64,000 nucleotides of DNA from Pseudoalteromonas sp. H71. GTDB taxonomy: Bacteria > Pseudomonadota > Gammaproteobacteria > Enterobacterales > Alteromonadaceae. How positions within the stretch are numbered: position 1 is the stretch's first letter; each line of letters starts with the position of its first letter. The stretch spans positions 163,892-227,891 of the forward strand of contig NZ_LODI01000013.1 in NCBI RefSeq assembly GCF_001468485.1, given 5' to 3'. The notes under the pieces were generated by a model that was not told the DNA's origin, made no database searches, and worked only from the letters and a program-made list of their open reading frames with translations. Shown here piece by piece: positions 35,929-45,762 of the stretch. The translations under genes were made by a program, and so were the position numbers.

Positions 35929-37055
35929 TAGGTTAACAATTGCTCAAGGATTTGCTCGTAAATGTCGGTGAGTTTAATTAAGTCATCTGTACTTACGCAT
36001 TCATCAACTTTGTGAATGGTGGCATTACGAGGCCCAAGCTCTATAACTTTAGCACCCGTTTGTGCAATAAAGCGCCCATCAGATGTACCTCCCGTCGTTT
36101 CTAGATTGGTTGGTAACCCTGTTACAGACTTAATTGCGTTAACCGTTGCATCGACTAGAAGGCCGTGTTCAGTGATGAATGGAAGGCCGTTCACAATCCA
36201 GCTTAACTCGTAGTTTAATTTGTGTTTTTGTAATATGTCTATTACACGCTGTTGTAATTGTTGATGTGTGACTTCGGTACTAAATCTAAAATTAAATTGC
36301 ACGTCTAGCTCACCAGGGATCACATTACCTGCGCCGGTGCCTCCATTAATATTTGATATTTGAAAGCTGGTTGCCGGAAAAAACTCATTTCCATTGTCCC
36401 ACTGGGTTTGGCTAAGTTCGGTTAATGCTTCAGTGGCCAAGTGAATCGGATTTTGAGCTAAATGAGGGTAGGCAACGTGTCCTTGAATTCCTTTAACTTT
36501 TAAAAATCCGGTAAGCGAGCCGCGTCGGCCATTTTTAACTACATCACCTAATACATCCCGAGATGAGGGTTCGCCAACCAAACACATATCAATCTTTTCG
36601 CCGCGAGCTTCAAGTGTATCAATAACTCGGGTGGTTCCATTTATAAATGGACCTTCTTCATCAGAAGTGATCAAAAAAGAAATTGATCCTTTGTGGTTGG
36701 GGTGCTTAGTTACAAAACGCTCAGTAGCTACAATCATGGCAGCAAGGGAGCCTTTCATGTCGGCAGCTCCCCGACCATGCAATAAACCATTTTCTATCAA
36801 TCCAGAAAATGGTGGGTGCTGCCAGTTTTTTGCGGGTCCAGTAGGCACTACATCTGTGTGGCCAGCAAAACAAAAATGCGGCGACTGGTCGCCTTTGCGA
36901 GCCCAAGTATTTAATGTATCAGTAAAAAATAGTGACTCTATATTAAAGCCTATCGCTTCAAGCCGTTCATTCATCATTTGTTGACAGCCAGCATCCTCTG
37001 GAGTGACAGATTCACGCTGTATCAAAGCTTGTGCAAGTGCAATTACTTCATTCAT
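35928..37055 (-). CDS. dapE: Succinyl-diaminopimelate desuccinylase
   Basis: DapE removes succinate from N-succinyl-diaminopimelate in lysine and peptidoglycan precursor synthesis. The 375-residue di-zinc M20 enzyme has [13 protein letters not shown] near residue 60, [14 protein letters not shown] around 95 and TSDEEGP around 128, all typical. It follows the ArsC-like gene with a one-base overlap, the same dapE-yffB pairing as in E. coli. Confidence 0.96.
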   Translation of the reverse strand: MNEVIALAQALIQRESVTPEDAGCQQMMNERLEAIGFNIESLFFTDTLNTWARKGDQSPHFCFAGHTDVVPTGPAKNWQHPPFSGLIENGLLHGRGAADMKGSLAAMIVATERFVTKHPNHKGSISFLITSDEEGPFINGTTRVIDTLEARGEKIDMCLVGEPSSRDVLGDVVKNGRRGSLTGFLKVKGIQGHVAYPHLAQNPIHLATEALTELSQTQWDNGNEFFPATSFQISNINGGTGAGNVIPGELDVQFNFRFSTEVTHQQLQQRVIDILQKHKLNYELSWIVNGLPFITEHGLLVDATVNAIKSVTGLPTNLETTGGTSDGRFIAQTGAKVIELGPRNATIHKVDECVSTDDLIKLTDIYEQILEQLLT

Positions 37056-37399
37056 TATTTAAAAATCTCATCGTATTGCGCGGCTTTAAAGCCTAAATGA
37101 AAGTCAGTGCCATTCACTAATACTGGTCGCTTTATCATGGCGGGCTGTTCAACTAATAATTCAATGGCATTTTGCTTAGTTAAATTTTGCTTTTGTTCGT
37201 CACTGAGTGCTCTGTATGTAGTTCCGCGTTTATTAACTAGTTGTTCCCAATCTAATTTATCAGCAAATTCCGCGACCATTTGTGTATTAACCCCTTCTTT
37301 ACGGTAATCGTGAAAGGTAAACTCAATATTATTATCTGTAAGGTATTTTTTAGCTTTTTTAATTGTGTCGCAGTTACTAATTCCGTAAAGAGTGATCAT
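37055..37399 (-). CDS. ArsC/Spx-like small protein (YffB type)
   Basis: This 114-residue thioredoxin-fold protein has the sequence [20 protein letters not shown] with one N-terminal cysteine, and the family [14 protein letters not shown] and IKRPVLV motifs. In the ArsC/Spx family these bind glutathione or RNA polymerase. It belongs to the YffB group, which is conserved next to dapE; arsenate reduction is unproven there. It overlaps the dapE start. Confidence 0.9.
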   Translation of the reverse strand: MITLYGISNCDTIKKAKKYLTDNNIEFTFHDYRKEGVNTQMVAEFADKLDWEQLVNKRGTTYRALSDEQKQNLTKQNAIELLVEQPAMIKRPVLVNGTDFHLGFKAAQYDEIFK

Positions 37400-37402
37400 A
37401 AG

Positions 37403-37900
37403 TTACTTCTTTTTAATGATAGTTAATAGAGTGTCTTCGCCTGCCTTTACTTGCAGGTGTGATTGATGAAATGTACCTAGGTTGTGACCATTAAGTAAAA
37501 TTAAACTTCCCAGCAGGGGGGAGTCTAATTCTCTTAAGTCAAAATATGCTAGTCGTTGACCTTTAAATACTTGGCTGCCATTTAACTGGGCTATATGGGT
37601 ATGTGTAATTGCTGCAGATTCCGGTAAAGTTAGGTTAATCAGTATCTTCAACCCATTTTTAGCCTGTAAAATAAACTCAGACCCCGCGTTTTTAACCTGT
37701 AGTAAAACCCCATCAAAAGGCGCTAATATTTTATGACTTGTTGTTTGCACCATGACGCCTGGGCCAAGGGTACCAAAACTAAACAAAGGCTCTGGGTGGT
37801 TACTCAATTCTATTACCTTTCCCGTAAAAGGACTGGTGATATTAATGGCGTCTCGGGGTATTTTATTTTGTGCAATTAGTTCTATTGGTTGTGCTTTCAT
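37403..37900 (-). CDS. PTS EIIA-Glc-like protein lacking both active-site histidines
   Basis: The 165-residue protein aligns across its length with Crr (EIIA-Glc), sharing SPFTGKV at residue 23, HKILAPFDGVLLQV at 56-69 and GQRLAYFDL. The two catalytic histidines of E. coli EIIA (His75 and His90) fall at Gly73 and Asn89 here (NAGSEF and KILINLTL). Phosphoryl transfer by the normal route is therefore not possible. No ptsH or ptsI is nearby. It may bind partners as a regulatory domain, or use the beta-barrel fold for something else. It shares an operon with arsC-dapE-M15 downstream and an ACT protein upstream. Confidence 0.82.
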   Translation of the reverse strand: MKAQPIELIAQNKIPRDAINITSPFTGKVIELSNHPEPLFSFGTLGPGVMVQTTSHKILAPFDGVLLQVKNAGSEFILQAKNGLKILINLTLPESAAITHTHIAQLNGSQVFKGQRLAYFDLRELDSPLLGSLILLNGHNLGTFHQSHLQVKAGEDTLLTIIKKK

Positions 37901-37903
37901 AAA

Positions 37904-38290
37904 TTAGTTTGTTACCACATTATAGCCATCTTTTTGGAGTGCTTTAATCGCTTCTTTCGCAGTTTGTTTTTTCACTAAAATATAATCAGTGTCGTAAGTT
38001 GAAAGAGAAAAAATAGATATTTGTGCCTTTGCTAACACACCAGAAATATTTGCCATAATCCCCGTTAAGGAAAACCCCAAAGGGCCAATTACCTCAAGTG
38101 CTTGCCAATTAGATTCGGTATCAAGACTTTGTAATTCAAAATTGCTGGGGCATACAATTGATAGTTCGTCATGGGTTTTTGAGATAAAAAACAACGGAAG
38201 TTTTAATAAAGCCGCAGGAATATCTGCATCTATATCTAAACTATGTATAGATAAAATAGTGCTGTGTAATTGTAATGTTTGTTTTGACAT
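37904..38290 (-). CDS. ACT-domain protein
   Basis: The 128-residue protein consists of a beta-rich N-terminal part and an ACT-type C-terminal half: IGPLGFSLTGIMANISGVLAKAQISIFSLSTYDTDYILV near residues 68-106. ACT domains bind amino acids. It has no catalytic domain, so it may be a small amino-acid sensor, like the CASTOR-type ACT_7 proteins. It is the first gene of the run leading to dapE and sits 3 bases from the EIIA-like gene. Confidence 0.8.
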   Translation of the reverse strand: MSKQTLQLHSTILSIHSLDIDADIPAALLKLPLFFISKTHDELSIVCPSNFELQSLDTESNWQALEVIGPLGFSLTGIMANISGVLAKAQISIFSLSTYDTDYILVKKQTAKEAIKALQKDGYNVVTN

Positions 38291-38433
38291 TAAAAACCTG
38301 CGAACAGCAAAGAGGATTTATTAATAGTATAGATTATTAAAGCTAAATTAAAGCGGTAACTAGGTTGCAAAATGTAGACTAAGAAAACTTACCCACAATT
38401 TCTGTGGATAACTATGGGGGTTGAGGGGTATAA

Positions 38434-38477
38434 ATAGCCTAACTAACTAATTTATAATTAGAAATTAGCTAGGCTAT
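38434..38477 (-). terminator. Weak inverted repeat after pta
   Basis: ATAGCCT (38434-38440) and AGGCTAT (38471-38477) frame an AT-rich palindrome-like core, 26 bases past the pta stop on the minus strand. The T-run is short, so a terminator function is uncertain. Confidence 0.45.
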
Positions 38478-38502
38478 AAAAAGCACATGTTTATTAAAGC
38501 GT

Positions 38503-40656
38503 TTAATTAAGGGCTTCTACTTGTGCTGCTTGAATAGCTGTTAATGCAATTGTGTACACAATATCATCAACTAATGCGCCTCTGCTTAAATCGTTCACTG
38601 GTCTACGCATGCCTTGAAGCATTGGACCAATACTAATTAGATCTGCACTTCTTTGTACGGCTTTATATGTAGTATTACCGGTATTTAAATCAGGAAAAAT
38701 AAACACTGTTGCCTTACCAGCAACAGGGCTGTTAGGTGCTTTTTTAAGTGCGACGTTTTCCATTATTGCAGCATCGTATTGAAGGGGACCATCAATAATT
38801 AAATCGGGACGTTTTTGTTGTGCTATTTTAGTTGCTTCGCGCACTTTTTCTACGTCTGCACCTGTACCTGAAGTACCTGTGCTATAGCTAATCATGGCTA
38901 CACGTGGCTCTATACCAAACGCGGCAGCTGAATCAGCTGATTGAATAGCAATGTCAGCGAGTTGTTCAGCATTTGGATCTGGGTTTATTGCACAGTCGCC
39001 GTAAACGAGAACCTGATCAGGTAACAACATAAAAAATACCGACGACACAAGTGACGAACCTGGCGCTGTTTTGATGAGCTGCAGTGGTGGTCGAATTGTA
39101 TTAGCCGTAGTGTTAACTGCGCCAGAAACGAGTCCGTCGACTTTACCTTGTTCTAGCATCATAGTACCTAGTACGACGTTATCAAGTAATTGTTCTTGCG
39201 CTACAACAGCGGTTAATCCTTTGCTTTTTCGTATTTCGACCATAGGTTCGACATAATCATTGATGATGCTGCTTGGCTCTACAATACTTACATTTTCGTT
39301 GAGCTCTATACCTTGTTGTTCAGCAATACGCATTATTTCTTCGCGATCACCTAGTAAAATGGTTTTTGCTATACCGCGTTGCCCACAGATAGCCGCTGCT
39401 TTAATCGTTCGAGGTTCGTTACCTTCAGGTAAAACAACCGTTTTGCCTGCTTTACGCGCTTTATCTGTAAGTAAGTATCTGAAAGCAGGTGGTGAGAGTT
39501 TACGTGTTTTTCCCACATTTTTTGCAAGTGAGTTCAGCCAATCTGAGTCAATATATTCCGCATTGTGGCTTTTCACTTTTTCTATACGTTGGTCATCATC
39601 GCTTGGCACTTCCATATTAAAGTTATGAAGTAACAACGATGTTCGCCATGTATCGGCCTCTGTCGCTAATATTGGTAGGCCCGTTTGCATCGCTTGTTCG
39701 CACAGCGCCATAATACGCTGTTCTGGCATAAACCCACCGGTAAGCAATATTGCACCAATTTTTGTGCCATTCATTGCCGATAAACACGCAGCAACTAAAA
39801 TATCGGAGCGATCGCCTGGGGTAACTAATAATGCACCAGGTGTGAAGTGGTTTAGAATATTAGACACTGTGCGTGCACAAAATGTAATACGACGTAGGCG
39901 TCGATGCAGCATGTCACCTTCGTTAATAATTGTGGCTTTTAAATACGCACTTAGATCTTTTACTCGGGGGGCAACTAAATCAAAATCCCATGGTATTGCA
40001 CCAAGCAACATGAATGGATTTTTTCTAAAAATTGGTAGGGATGCTAAGCGGTTTAGTTCGTTATCCACTTCATCAGGTTTGTAAGAGTCAACTAAGTCGG
40101 CGCGTGCTCTGCCTTCTTCATCTAGCGGAGCATTTACTTTATTAAAAATACAACCTAATACACGAGGGTGGTCAATTCCACCATAGTTACCAGCAGCAAT
40201 TTCAAGGCGATCTTCAAGTTGAGTAATATTGTCGTTACCAGGCGTTAATACAAATACAATATCTGCACCTAAAGTCTGCGCTATTTCACGGTTTACACGC
40301 CCTGCATAAGGCTGTTTACGAGTAGGAACCATGCCTTCAATAATGGCTACTTCATCATCGTTAATTTTACTTTCGAAGCGTTCGACAATTTCTTCTAAGA
40401 GATCGTCGCCTTTTGCATCGCCAATCATTTGCTCTGCGTAATCCAGTGCAAACGGGGTTGGTGGGTCAATAGGGGAGCCTTGTTTTATTATTTGTGTCGA
40501 TTTTTCTGGACCGGTTTCGCCAGAACGTGGTTGAGCAATAGGTTTAAAAAAATTAACTTTAACTGCTTTTTGCTCTAATGCACGTACAAGCCCAACTGAA
40601 ACTGATGTTAACCCAACTCCCGTAGAAATCGGTATCAACATAATACGGTGTGCCAT
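38503..40656 (-). CDS. pta: Phosphate acetyltransferase (long form)
   Basis: Pta interconverts acetyl-CoA and acetyl phosphate. The 717-residue protein is the long gammaproteobacterial type: an N-terminal P-loop-like DRTGG region (starting [23 protein letters not shown]), and the catalytic domain from about residue 390 with the signature [27 protein letters not shown] and [12 protein letters not shown] choose the ATG at 40656, with AAGGAG 7 bases upstream; the start lies only two bases from the ackA stop, so the two are translationally linked. Confidence 0.95.
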   Translation of the reverse strand: MAHRIMLIPISTGVGLTSVSVGLVRALEQKAVKVNFFKPIAQPRSGETGPEKSTQIIKQGSPIDPPTPFALDYAEQMIGDAKGDDLLEEIVERFESKINDDEVAIIEGMVPTRKQPYAGRVNREIAQTLGADIVFVLTPGNDNITQLEDRLEIAAGNYGGIDHPRVLGCIFNKVNAPLDEEGRARADLVDSYKPDEVDNELNRLASLPIFRKNPFMLLGAIPWDFDLVAPRVKDLSAYLKATIINEGDMLHRRLRRITFCARTVSNILNHFTPGALLVTPGDRSDILVAACLSAMNGTKIGAILLTGGFMPEQRIMALCEQAMQTGLPILATEADTWRTSLLLHNFNMEVPSDDDQRIEKVKSHNAEYIDSDWLNSLAKNVGKTRKLSPPAFRYLLTDKARKAGKTVVLPEGNEPRTIKAAAICGQRGIAKTILLGDREEIMRIAEQQGIELNENVSIVEPSSIINDYVEPMVEIRKSKGLTAVVAQEQLLDNVVLGTMMLEQGKVDGLVSGAVNTTANTIRPPLQLIKTAPGSSLVSSVFFMLLPDQVLVYGDCAINPDPNAEQLADIAIQSADSAAAFGIEPRVAMISYSTGTSGTGADVEKVREATKIAQQKRPDLIIDGPLQYDAAIMENVALKKAPNSPVAGKATVFIFPDLNTGNTTYKAVQRSADLISIGPMLQGMRRPVNDLSRGALVDDIVYTIALTAIQAAQVEALN

Positions 40657-40657
40657 A

Positions 40658-41887
40658 TTAAAGCTCCTTAACAATGTTTGCAGAGTCTAGGGCGATGACC
40701 CATTCCTCATTTGTTGGCATAACAACACTTTTGATACGAGAGTGTTCTGTGCTGATCACACCTTGTTGGCCAAAGCGAGCATCTAAGTTTGCTTGTGCGT
40801 CACATTCTATGCCTAAAAAGCCAAGTTGAGTGATCACTTTTTTACGTATGATATCTGAGTTTTCTCCAATGCCGCCGGTGAAAATGAGTGCATCAAGACG
40901 CTGCAAAGGCACCATGTACGACGCAATTTGCTTAGATAAACGATAGCAAAACATATCTAAGGCTAAAGTTGCTTGTTCATTTCCTGCTACAGCGGCTTCT
41001 TCAATAGTACGGCAATCGTTAGAAAGTTCGCTAATGCCTAATAAGCCACTTTTTTGATTAAGTAGGTCATCTATTTGCTGCGCACTATAATCAAGTTGCG
41101 TCGTTAAAAAGTTAAATAAGCCAGGGTCAATATCGCCACTGCGAGTGCCCATTACTAACCCTTCAAGGGGGGTTAGGCCCATACTTGTATCAACACTATT
41201 ACCATTTTTAATCGCACATACTGAGCAACCATTACCCAAATGAGCACTTATAAAATTGCTTTTTTCAATAGGTTGGTTAAGTAATTTTGCTGTTTGGCCG
41301 GCAACATAAAAATGGCTTGTGCCGTGAAAGCCATAGCGTCTAACACCAAACTCGGTATATAAATTGTAAGGTAGGGCATAAAGGTATGCGACTTTGTCCA
41401 TTGTTTGGTGAAAAGCGGTGTCGAATACGGCAATTTGAGGCAAGCCTTTAAACGAGGCTTGCGCTGACGAAATACCCAGTAAGTTAGCATGCCCATGAAG
41501 CGGTGCAAGCGTAGCCGCTTGAGTGATGCTTTCAATTACTTTGTCGTTAATTAATACTGATTTAGTGAAATGTTCACCACCATGAACAACACGGTGACCC
41601 ACAGCGATTAGCTGTTCATCTAGTTTATGATCTTTTATTAACGTTACTAACGTATCAATTGCCTCAGCATGAGCTTGATTCGGCGTTAAATCAATGAGGG
41701 TTTTAACTCCCTTGAATTTATACTTTACCGACGGAGTTGCTGCACCTAAACGTTCTGCTAAACCAGATATTATTTCATTACCGGTGTTTGCATCAATAAT
41801 GGCAAATTTTAAACTTGAGCTACCACAATTTAGTACTAAAACATGTTGTGGTTTAGGAGCAGGTGTTGGCATAGATTTGATTTCCAT
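40658..41887 (-). CDS. ackA: Acetate kinase
   Basis: AckA makes ATP from acetyl phosphate in overflow metabolism. The 409-residue protein has NCGSSSLKF at the start, [11 protein letters not shown] near residue 97, [10 protein letters not shown] near residue 182, and the ATP-site region [16 protein letters not shown] near residue 241. The start may be the ATG at 41887 or the one at 41872. It precedes pta on the minus strand, and yfbV lies divergently upstream, as in E. coli. Confidence 0.96.
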   Translation of the reverse strand: MEIKSMPTPAPKPQHVLVLNCGSSSLKFAIIDANTGNEIISGLAERLGAATPSVKYKFKGVKTLIDLTPNQAHAEAIDTLVTLIKDHKLDEQLIAVGHRVVHGGEHFTKSVLINDKVIESITQAATLAPLHGHANLLGISSAQASFKGLPQIAVFDTAFHQTMDKVAYLYALPYNLYTEFGVRRYGFHGTSHFYVAGQTAKLLNQPIEKSNFISAHLGNGCSVCAIKNGNSVDTSMGLTPLEGLVMGTRSGDIDPGLFNFLTTQLDYSAQQIDDLLNQKSGLLGISELSNDCRTIEEAAVAGNEQATLALDMFCYRLSKQIASYMVPLQRLDALIFTGGIGENSDIIRKKVITQLGFLGIECDAQANLDARFGQQGVISTEHSRIKSVVMPTNEEWVIALDSANIVKEL

Positions 41888-42155
41888 AAATAAAGTTTAG
41901 TCAGTGAACGTTAAGCTATTTTGTTACACTAATACATTAATAAAGCGGCTAAAGTGGGTTATTAAGTAAGGCTATCAATAAGCTACTTTAGGCTTTTATT
42001 TTAAACCATCTGCTGTATTTAGTTTAGTGTTTTGCATAATTTAACAGCAAAATTAAGCACTTTTACTGATTAAGTGAAACCATATGAATTTGTGTTACAA
42101 TTTATTGAGCGCAAGCCCATTTATATATTGAATAAAGTTAATGTGAGGAGTCATG

Positions 42156-42602
42156 ATGCAAAAAAGTGTGATGTCACAAGTTCAAATTGGCCGACAGTAC
42201 GCAAAACAATGGCCAATGCGAAAAGAGCTCGCTCCGTTGTTTAGTGAGTTCAGAGTTATTAAAGCAACAGAACTGGCTATCACGGTTATGCCGATACTTG
42301 CTATGTTAACGTTGTTTTTTCAACTTAATTATTTGGGGCCTGATTTTTTACCTCAAGCTATTGCCAGTGCATTATTCTTCATCTCACTACCTTTACAAGG
42401 TTTATTATGGCTAGGGAAACGTGCGCAAACACCACTAGACCCTGTTATGCAAAACTGGTACAAAGAGCTTCACACAAAAATGGTCGCTAATGGGTATCAA
42501 GCCAAACTAAGTGAAAAGAAGCCTCGCTATTTAGAATTAGCGCATTTACTTAAAGATATGTTCGAAAAAATGGATAAAGCGTTTACTAAAGAACAGTTTT
42601 AA
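42156..42602 (+). CDS. yfbV: UPF0208 membrane protein YfbV
   Basis: YfbV is a 148-residue inner-membrane protein with two hydrophobic helices (about residues 46-62 and 70-88) and a soluble C-terminus. E. coli YfbV has been linked to limiting the spread of the Ter macrodomain by MatP. The motif QIGRQYAKQWPMRKEL and late AQTPLDPV are family hallmarks. GAGGAG lies 5 bases before the ATG at 42156; an ATG directly before it is too close. The gene is divergent from ackA. Confidence 0.9.
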   Translation: MQKSVMSQVQIGRQYAKQWPMRKELAPLFSEFRVIKATELAITVMPILAMLTLFFQLNYLGPDFLPQAIASALFFISLPLQGLLWLGKRAQTPLDPVMQNWYKELHTKMVANGYQAKLSEKKPRYLELAHLLKDMFEKMDKAFTKEQF

Positions 42603-42618
42603 CAAACGCTAGCGTTAA

Positions 42619-43416
42619 TCATGCTTTCTTAAATTGCGTAATATAAAATGACAAAGTCACTAGGTGGTCACCTTTTTCTTCTAGGGCCTGCCAATGTTCA
42701 GGTCTAAATTTCCACGCAAACGGTGTCATCATAATCAGGTTTTTAAGATCATTAATACTCAGTGTAACTTGCTCAGTGATTAAATCTTGGTTCGTTTCAG
42801 TAAAACCCTCAGGTACATCTACTTTCGTATGCTCGTTTACTGTTTGGTAAATATAAGCTTTTAACTCTTTTAGATGCCATGGGCCCGGGCTTGCGACCAC
42901 AAGCGTGGCATTTGGTTTAGCGAGTCTATCAAGCTCTTTAGAAAATAAAGGCGCAAATACACTTATCAGTATATCAGCAAACTCTTTTTTAAACGGTGCC
43001 TGGCTGATTGAAGCCACACTAAAATGGCAATGAGCATATCGCTTTGCGGCATATTTAATAGCTGATTTTGAAATATCTACACCATAAATATTTGCTTGTG
43101 TGTTATCTGCAATAGCATGAGTGTAAAACCCTTCACCGCACCCTAAATCAATAATATTATTACCTTGTAAACGGCTGACAATATCGCTGAGTGCTTGTTG
43201 TAAAAACGCATAATAGCCTTGCTCTAAAAAAGTACGTCTTGCCTGTACCATTTCAAGTGAGTCACCGGGCTGTTTAGAGTTTTTGTTTTGAACAGGGAGT
43301 AAGTTAACGTAGCCTTCTTTCGCAAAGTCAAAACTATGATTGTTTTCACAACGCAGCGAATTTAAAGAGTGTGATAGCGATTTGCTACATAAAGGGCATT
43401 GATATTCAAGACTCAT
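42619..43416 (-). CDS. rlmA: 23S rRNA (guanine-745-N1)-methyltransferase-like
   Basis: The 265-residue protein starts with a zinc finger, CPLCSKS then LRCENNHSFD, followed by the KEGYVNLL and GDSLEMVQARRTFLEQGYY signature of RlmA. A Rossmann SAM site follows: IIDLGCGEGFYTHAI near residue 95 and YGVDISKSAI at 112. RlmA methylates G745 of 23S rRNA. Its ATG overlaps the stop of the CbiM-like gene upstream (ATGA). Confidence 0.93.
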   Translation of the reverse strand: MSLEYQCPLCSKSLSHSLNSLRCENNHSFDFAKEGYVNLLPVQNKNSKQPGDSLEMVQARRTFLEQGYYAFLQQALSDIVSRLQGNNIIDLGCGEGFYTHAIADNTQANIYGVDISKSAIKYAAKRYAHCHFSVASISQAPFKKEFADILISVFAPLFSKELDRLAKPNATLVVASPGPWHLKELKAYIYQTVNEHTKVDVPEGFTETNQDLITEQVTLSINDLKNLIMMTPFAWKFRPEHWQALEEKGDHLVTLSFYITQFKKA

Positions 43417-44060
43417 GAGTCAAGGTAGTCCTTGTCGTAAAAAGTTTTAACCCAATGGGGACGGTAAGTGATTAAGATAGTGATAGCCATTCCATTTAAC
43501 ATGGCTTCTGGAAACCAAATTATAGCACTTAAAGAAACGTAATTGTCTGTAAGTTCTGGCCAATTGTACTGGCCTAAAAAGAAATAAAAGAGGGCACCCA
43601 AACTTATTTTGATACATGCTATAAACCCTGCAGTTATAAAAGCACAAACAAATATATATACAAAAAAATGCCGCGGTAAATAGTGATAGCATAAAATAAA
43701 ACTTAAATAACTCAGCAATATGGGAATAAAAGCGCCAATAAGTAACTGTACAGGTAAAAGGTTAAAACTAACCTGCCCAAATGAAAACAACAAAGCACTT
43801 GCTAGTAGGCTACTCAAAATGGCTAGCCGCCAGCCCACTATTAATGTAGCTGCGGTAATACCCAGTATATGTAAGTCTAGGCCGGTTAAAATACCGGCTT
43901 TAATGCGCCAAAGTAATGCAAACACAAGGGCACAGGCTAATACGCCTGTCTGTCTAGCTGGGGTTCTATAAAGCGATTTATAGGTGTTTTTATCAAAACT
44001 GAAAATCGCAATAGTAACTACAAGGACCCACAACAGCCCTTGTATTTCAGTGTTTAACAT
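43413..44060 (-). CDS. CbiM/ECF-type permease-like membrane protein
   Basis: This 215-residue protein has about six hydrophobic helices, with conserved HILGITAATLIVGWRLAI near residue 65 and a late FPEAMLNGMAI segment. These match the energy-coupling factor permease (CbiM-like, S-component) family for cobalt or nickel uptake. No ATPase or transmembrane partner is adjacent. It lies between xthA upstream and rlmA downstream in one run; its role may be different from metal uptake. Confidence 0.78.
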   Translation of the reverse strand: MLNTEIQGLLWVLVVTIAIFSFDKNTYKSLYRTPARQTGVLACALVFALLWRIKAGILTGLDLHILGITAATLIVGWRLAILSSLLASALLFSFGQVSFNLLPVQLLIGAFIPILLSYLSFILCYHYLPRHFFVYIFVCAFITAGFIACIKISLGALFYFFLGQYNWPELTDNYVSLSAIIWFPEAMLNGMAITILITYRPHWVKTFYDKDYLDS

Positions 44061-44065
44061 TATGG

Positions 44066-44872
44066 CTACTTAAACGTTGACCAAATAGGCGCATGATCTG
44101 ATGGCTTTTCGATCGCGCGAAGCTCATAATCTATTCCAGACTCAGTGCAACGCTCAGCAAGTGAATGGGTTGCAAGCACCACATCAATTCGCAGGCCGCG
44201 ATTATCTAAAAAGCCTTTAGAGCGGTAATCAAACCATGAATATTGATCGTTCACCTCGGGGTAGAGTTCTCTGAATGTATCTTTGAACCCCCAATCTAGA
44301 AGTGTTGCTAGCCATTGACGTTCTTCTGGTTGGAAAGAGCACTTACCTGTTTTTAACCAGCGTTTAGCGTTTACCTCGCCAATACCTATGTCCAGGTCTG
44401 TAGGGGATATATTTATGTCACCCATAACAACCACATCTTGTTCGGGAGAAAGGTGTGTATTTAAGTGGGTCATCAAATCTTTATAAAATTGACGTTTATA
44501 CGGGAATTTAGTTTCGTGGCTAATGTTATCGCCTTGCGGGAAATAACCATTCATAACTGTAATGTCGCGGCCGCTATCTTGTTCAATAGTGACACTGATC
44601 ATACGCTTTTGCGACTCCTCAGTGTCGGTAGCAAACCCTTTTAAGACCGATTTTGGCTCTTTTTTGCATAACATAGCTACGCCGTAATGTGCTTTTTGAC
44701 CATGAAAGTAGACGTGGTAACCCATTTTTTGAACATCGTCTAATGGAAACGCTTCATCATGAACTTTAATTTCTTGTAAGCCAATTACGTCTGGTTGATG
44801 CTTATCAATAACAGCTTGTAATTGGTGAAGACGAGCACGCAGACCATTGATATTGAAAGAAATCACTTTCAT
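44066..44872 (-). CDS. xthA: Exodeoxyribonuclease III
   Basis: XthA is an AP endonuclease and 3'-5' exonuclease of the EEP fold. The 268-residue protein has [27 protein letters not shown] near residue 35, YFPQGDN near residue 110, [13 protein letters not shown] around residue 149, and the C-terminal SDHAPIW catalytic His. Length and order of motifs match E. coli Exo III. It is the first gene of the xthA-permease-rlmA run. Confidence 0.96.
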   Translation of the reverse strand: MKVISFNINGLRARLHQLQAVIDKHQPDVIGLQEIKVHDEAFPLDDVQKMGYHVYFHGQKAHYGVAMLCKKEPKSVLKGFATDTEESQKRMISVTIEQDSGRDITVMNGYFPQGDNISHETKFPYKRQFYKDLMTHLNTHLSPEQDVVVMGDINISPTDLDIGIGEVNAKRWLKTGKCSFQPEERQWLATLLDWGFKDTFRELYPEVNDQYSWFDYRSKGFLDNRGLRIDVVLATHSLAERCTESGIDYELRAIEKPSDHAPIWSTFK

Positions 44873-45112
44873 TCGATTTACCTTTAAATTAGTGCTTATT
44901 TTAATGGTAAATTGTATCAGTAATTTAGCTTATATAACATGTCTGAAATGACAAAATAGCTGCGCAAATGTTGATCAAATGCTGGTGAAAGTTTAAACAT
45001 TGTTAATGTTGTATTAATTTATAAAATAAATAAAAAATTCAATTGATCTGCACAATATTGGCTATATAATGCGCGCAAATTCATTGGCAAACTCGTTCAC
45101 ATAGGATCTCTC

Positions 45113-45544
45113 ATGAAAGCACAATTATTTTTAGCGGCAACATTATTAGTATCTTCTTCTGTTTCAGCTCAAAGTAACACTTACTTTAGTCAAGACAACT
45201 CAATTGAGTCTAAATTGTGTGTATTAAGCGCAAACGAAGGTTTTTCTGCGGCACGTAAATTAGCAGCTAAGCACAACGTTTACTTATCGCGCTTTTCACA
45301 AAGCATTATGTGTAACGGTCAAGATATTCGCGATATTGCAAAAAAAGATTCAACAAACAACATAATTGAAAACAAAGTAGAAGTGTTTGCTAAAGACGCT
45401 CAACAAGAAACTCAACTATGTATGACTGCACTAAAGCAAGGTTTAGCGCCAGTACGCCAAAAAATCGGTAACTTAAACTCGCTAAAATGTAATGGTCAAA
45501 AAGTTACTGATTTTGTTAAGCGTTACCAAAATGCTGCAATTTAA
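45113..45544 (+). CDS. DUF3718-like periplasmic protein with a tandem repeat
   Basis: A signal peptide (cleaved after SVSAQ near residue 20) is followed by two repeats of about 45 residues. Each runs from a LC pair to a CNGQ motif (first at residues about 36-70, second about 102-127). The four cysteines suggest two disulfides, one per repeat. This is the DUF3718 pattern known from Alteromonadales, recalled without search; function unknown. AGGATC precedes the ATG, and a strong terminator follows. Confidence 0.78.
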   Translation: MKAQLFLAATLLVSSSVSAQSNTYFSQDNSIESKLCVLSANEGFSAARKLAAKHNVYLSRFSQSIMCNGQDIRDIAKKDSTNNIIENKVEVFAKDAQQETQLCMTALKQGLAPVRQKIGNLNSLKCNGQKVTDFVKRYQNAAI

Positions 45545-45567
45545 TTAGTACAACAAGAATTAACGAG

Positions 45568-45597
45568 AGCCCAGCTTTTAAAGCTGGGCTTTTTTTT
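45568..45597 (+). terminator. Terminator after the DUF3718 gene
   Basis: A 10-bp GC-rich stem (45568-45577 with 45581-45590) and a run of eight T. Confidence 0.92.
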
Positions 45598-45762
45598 GCA
45601 AAATTTACAAGGTTGATTGAAAAGGTTTCAAGGCTAACGTATTGAAATAGAATGAAAAACATACGGCCAACTTGCAAGTTATTGAAATTTATATTTATTT
45701 CATTTTGGCATTAGACTTGTATTAGTTATTGTGACATTTACTAACAACGAAGGACACGTCTT

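Noticed and set aside
36631..36984. 117-residue plus-strand frame inside dapE
   Set aside because: Antisense to conserved dapE motifs with no start signal; a shadow frame.
39260..39628. Long plus-strand frame inside pta
   Set aside because: It lies fully within the conserved pta gene and its composition mirrors the codon pattern of the opposite strand.
42604..42616. Palindrome AACGCTAGCGTT between yfbV and rlmA, considered as terminator
   Set aside because: The stem is short, has no loop and no T-run on either side.
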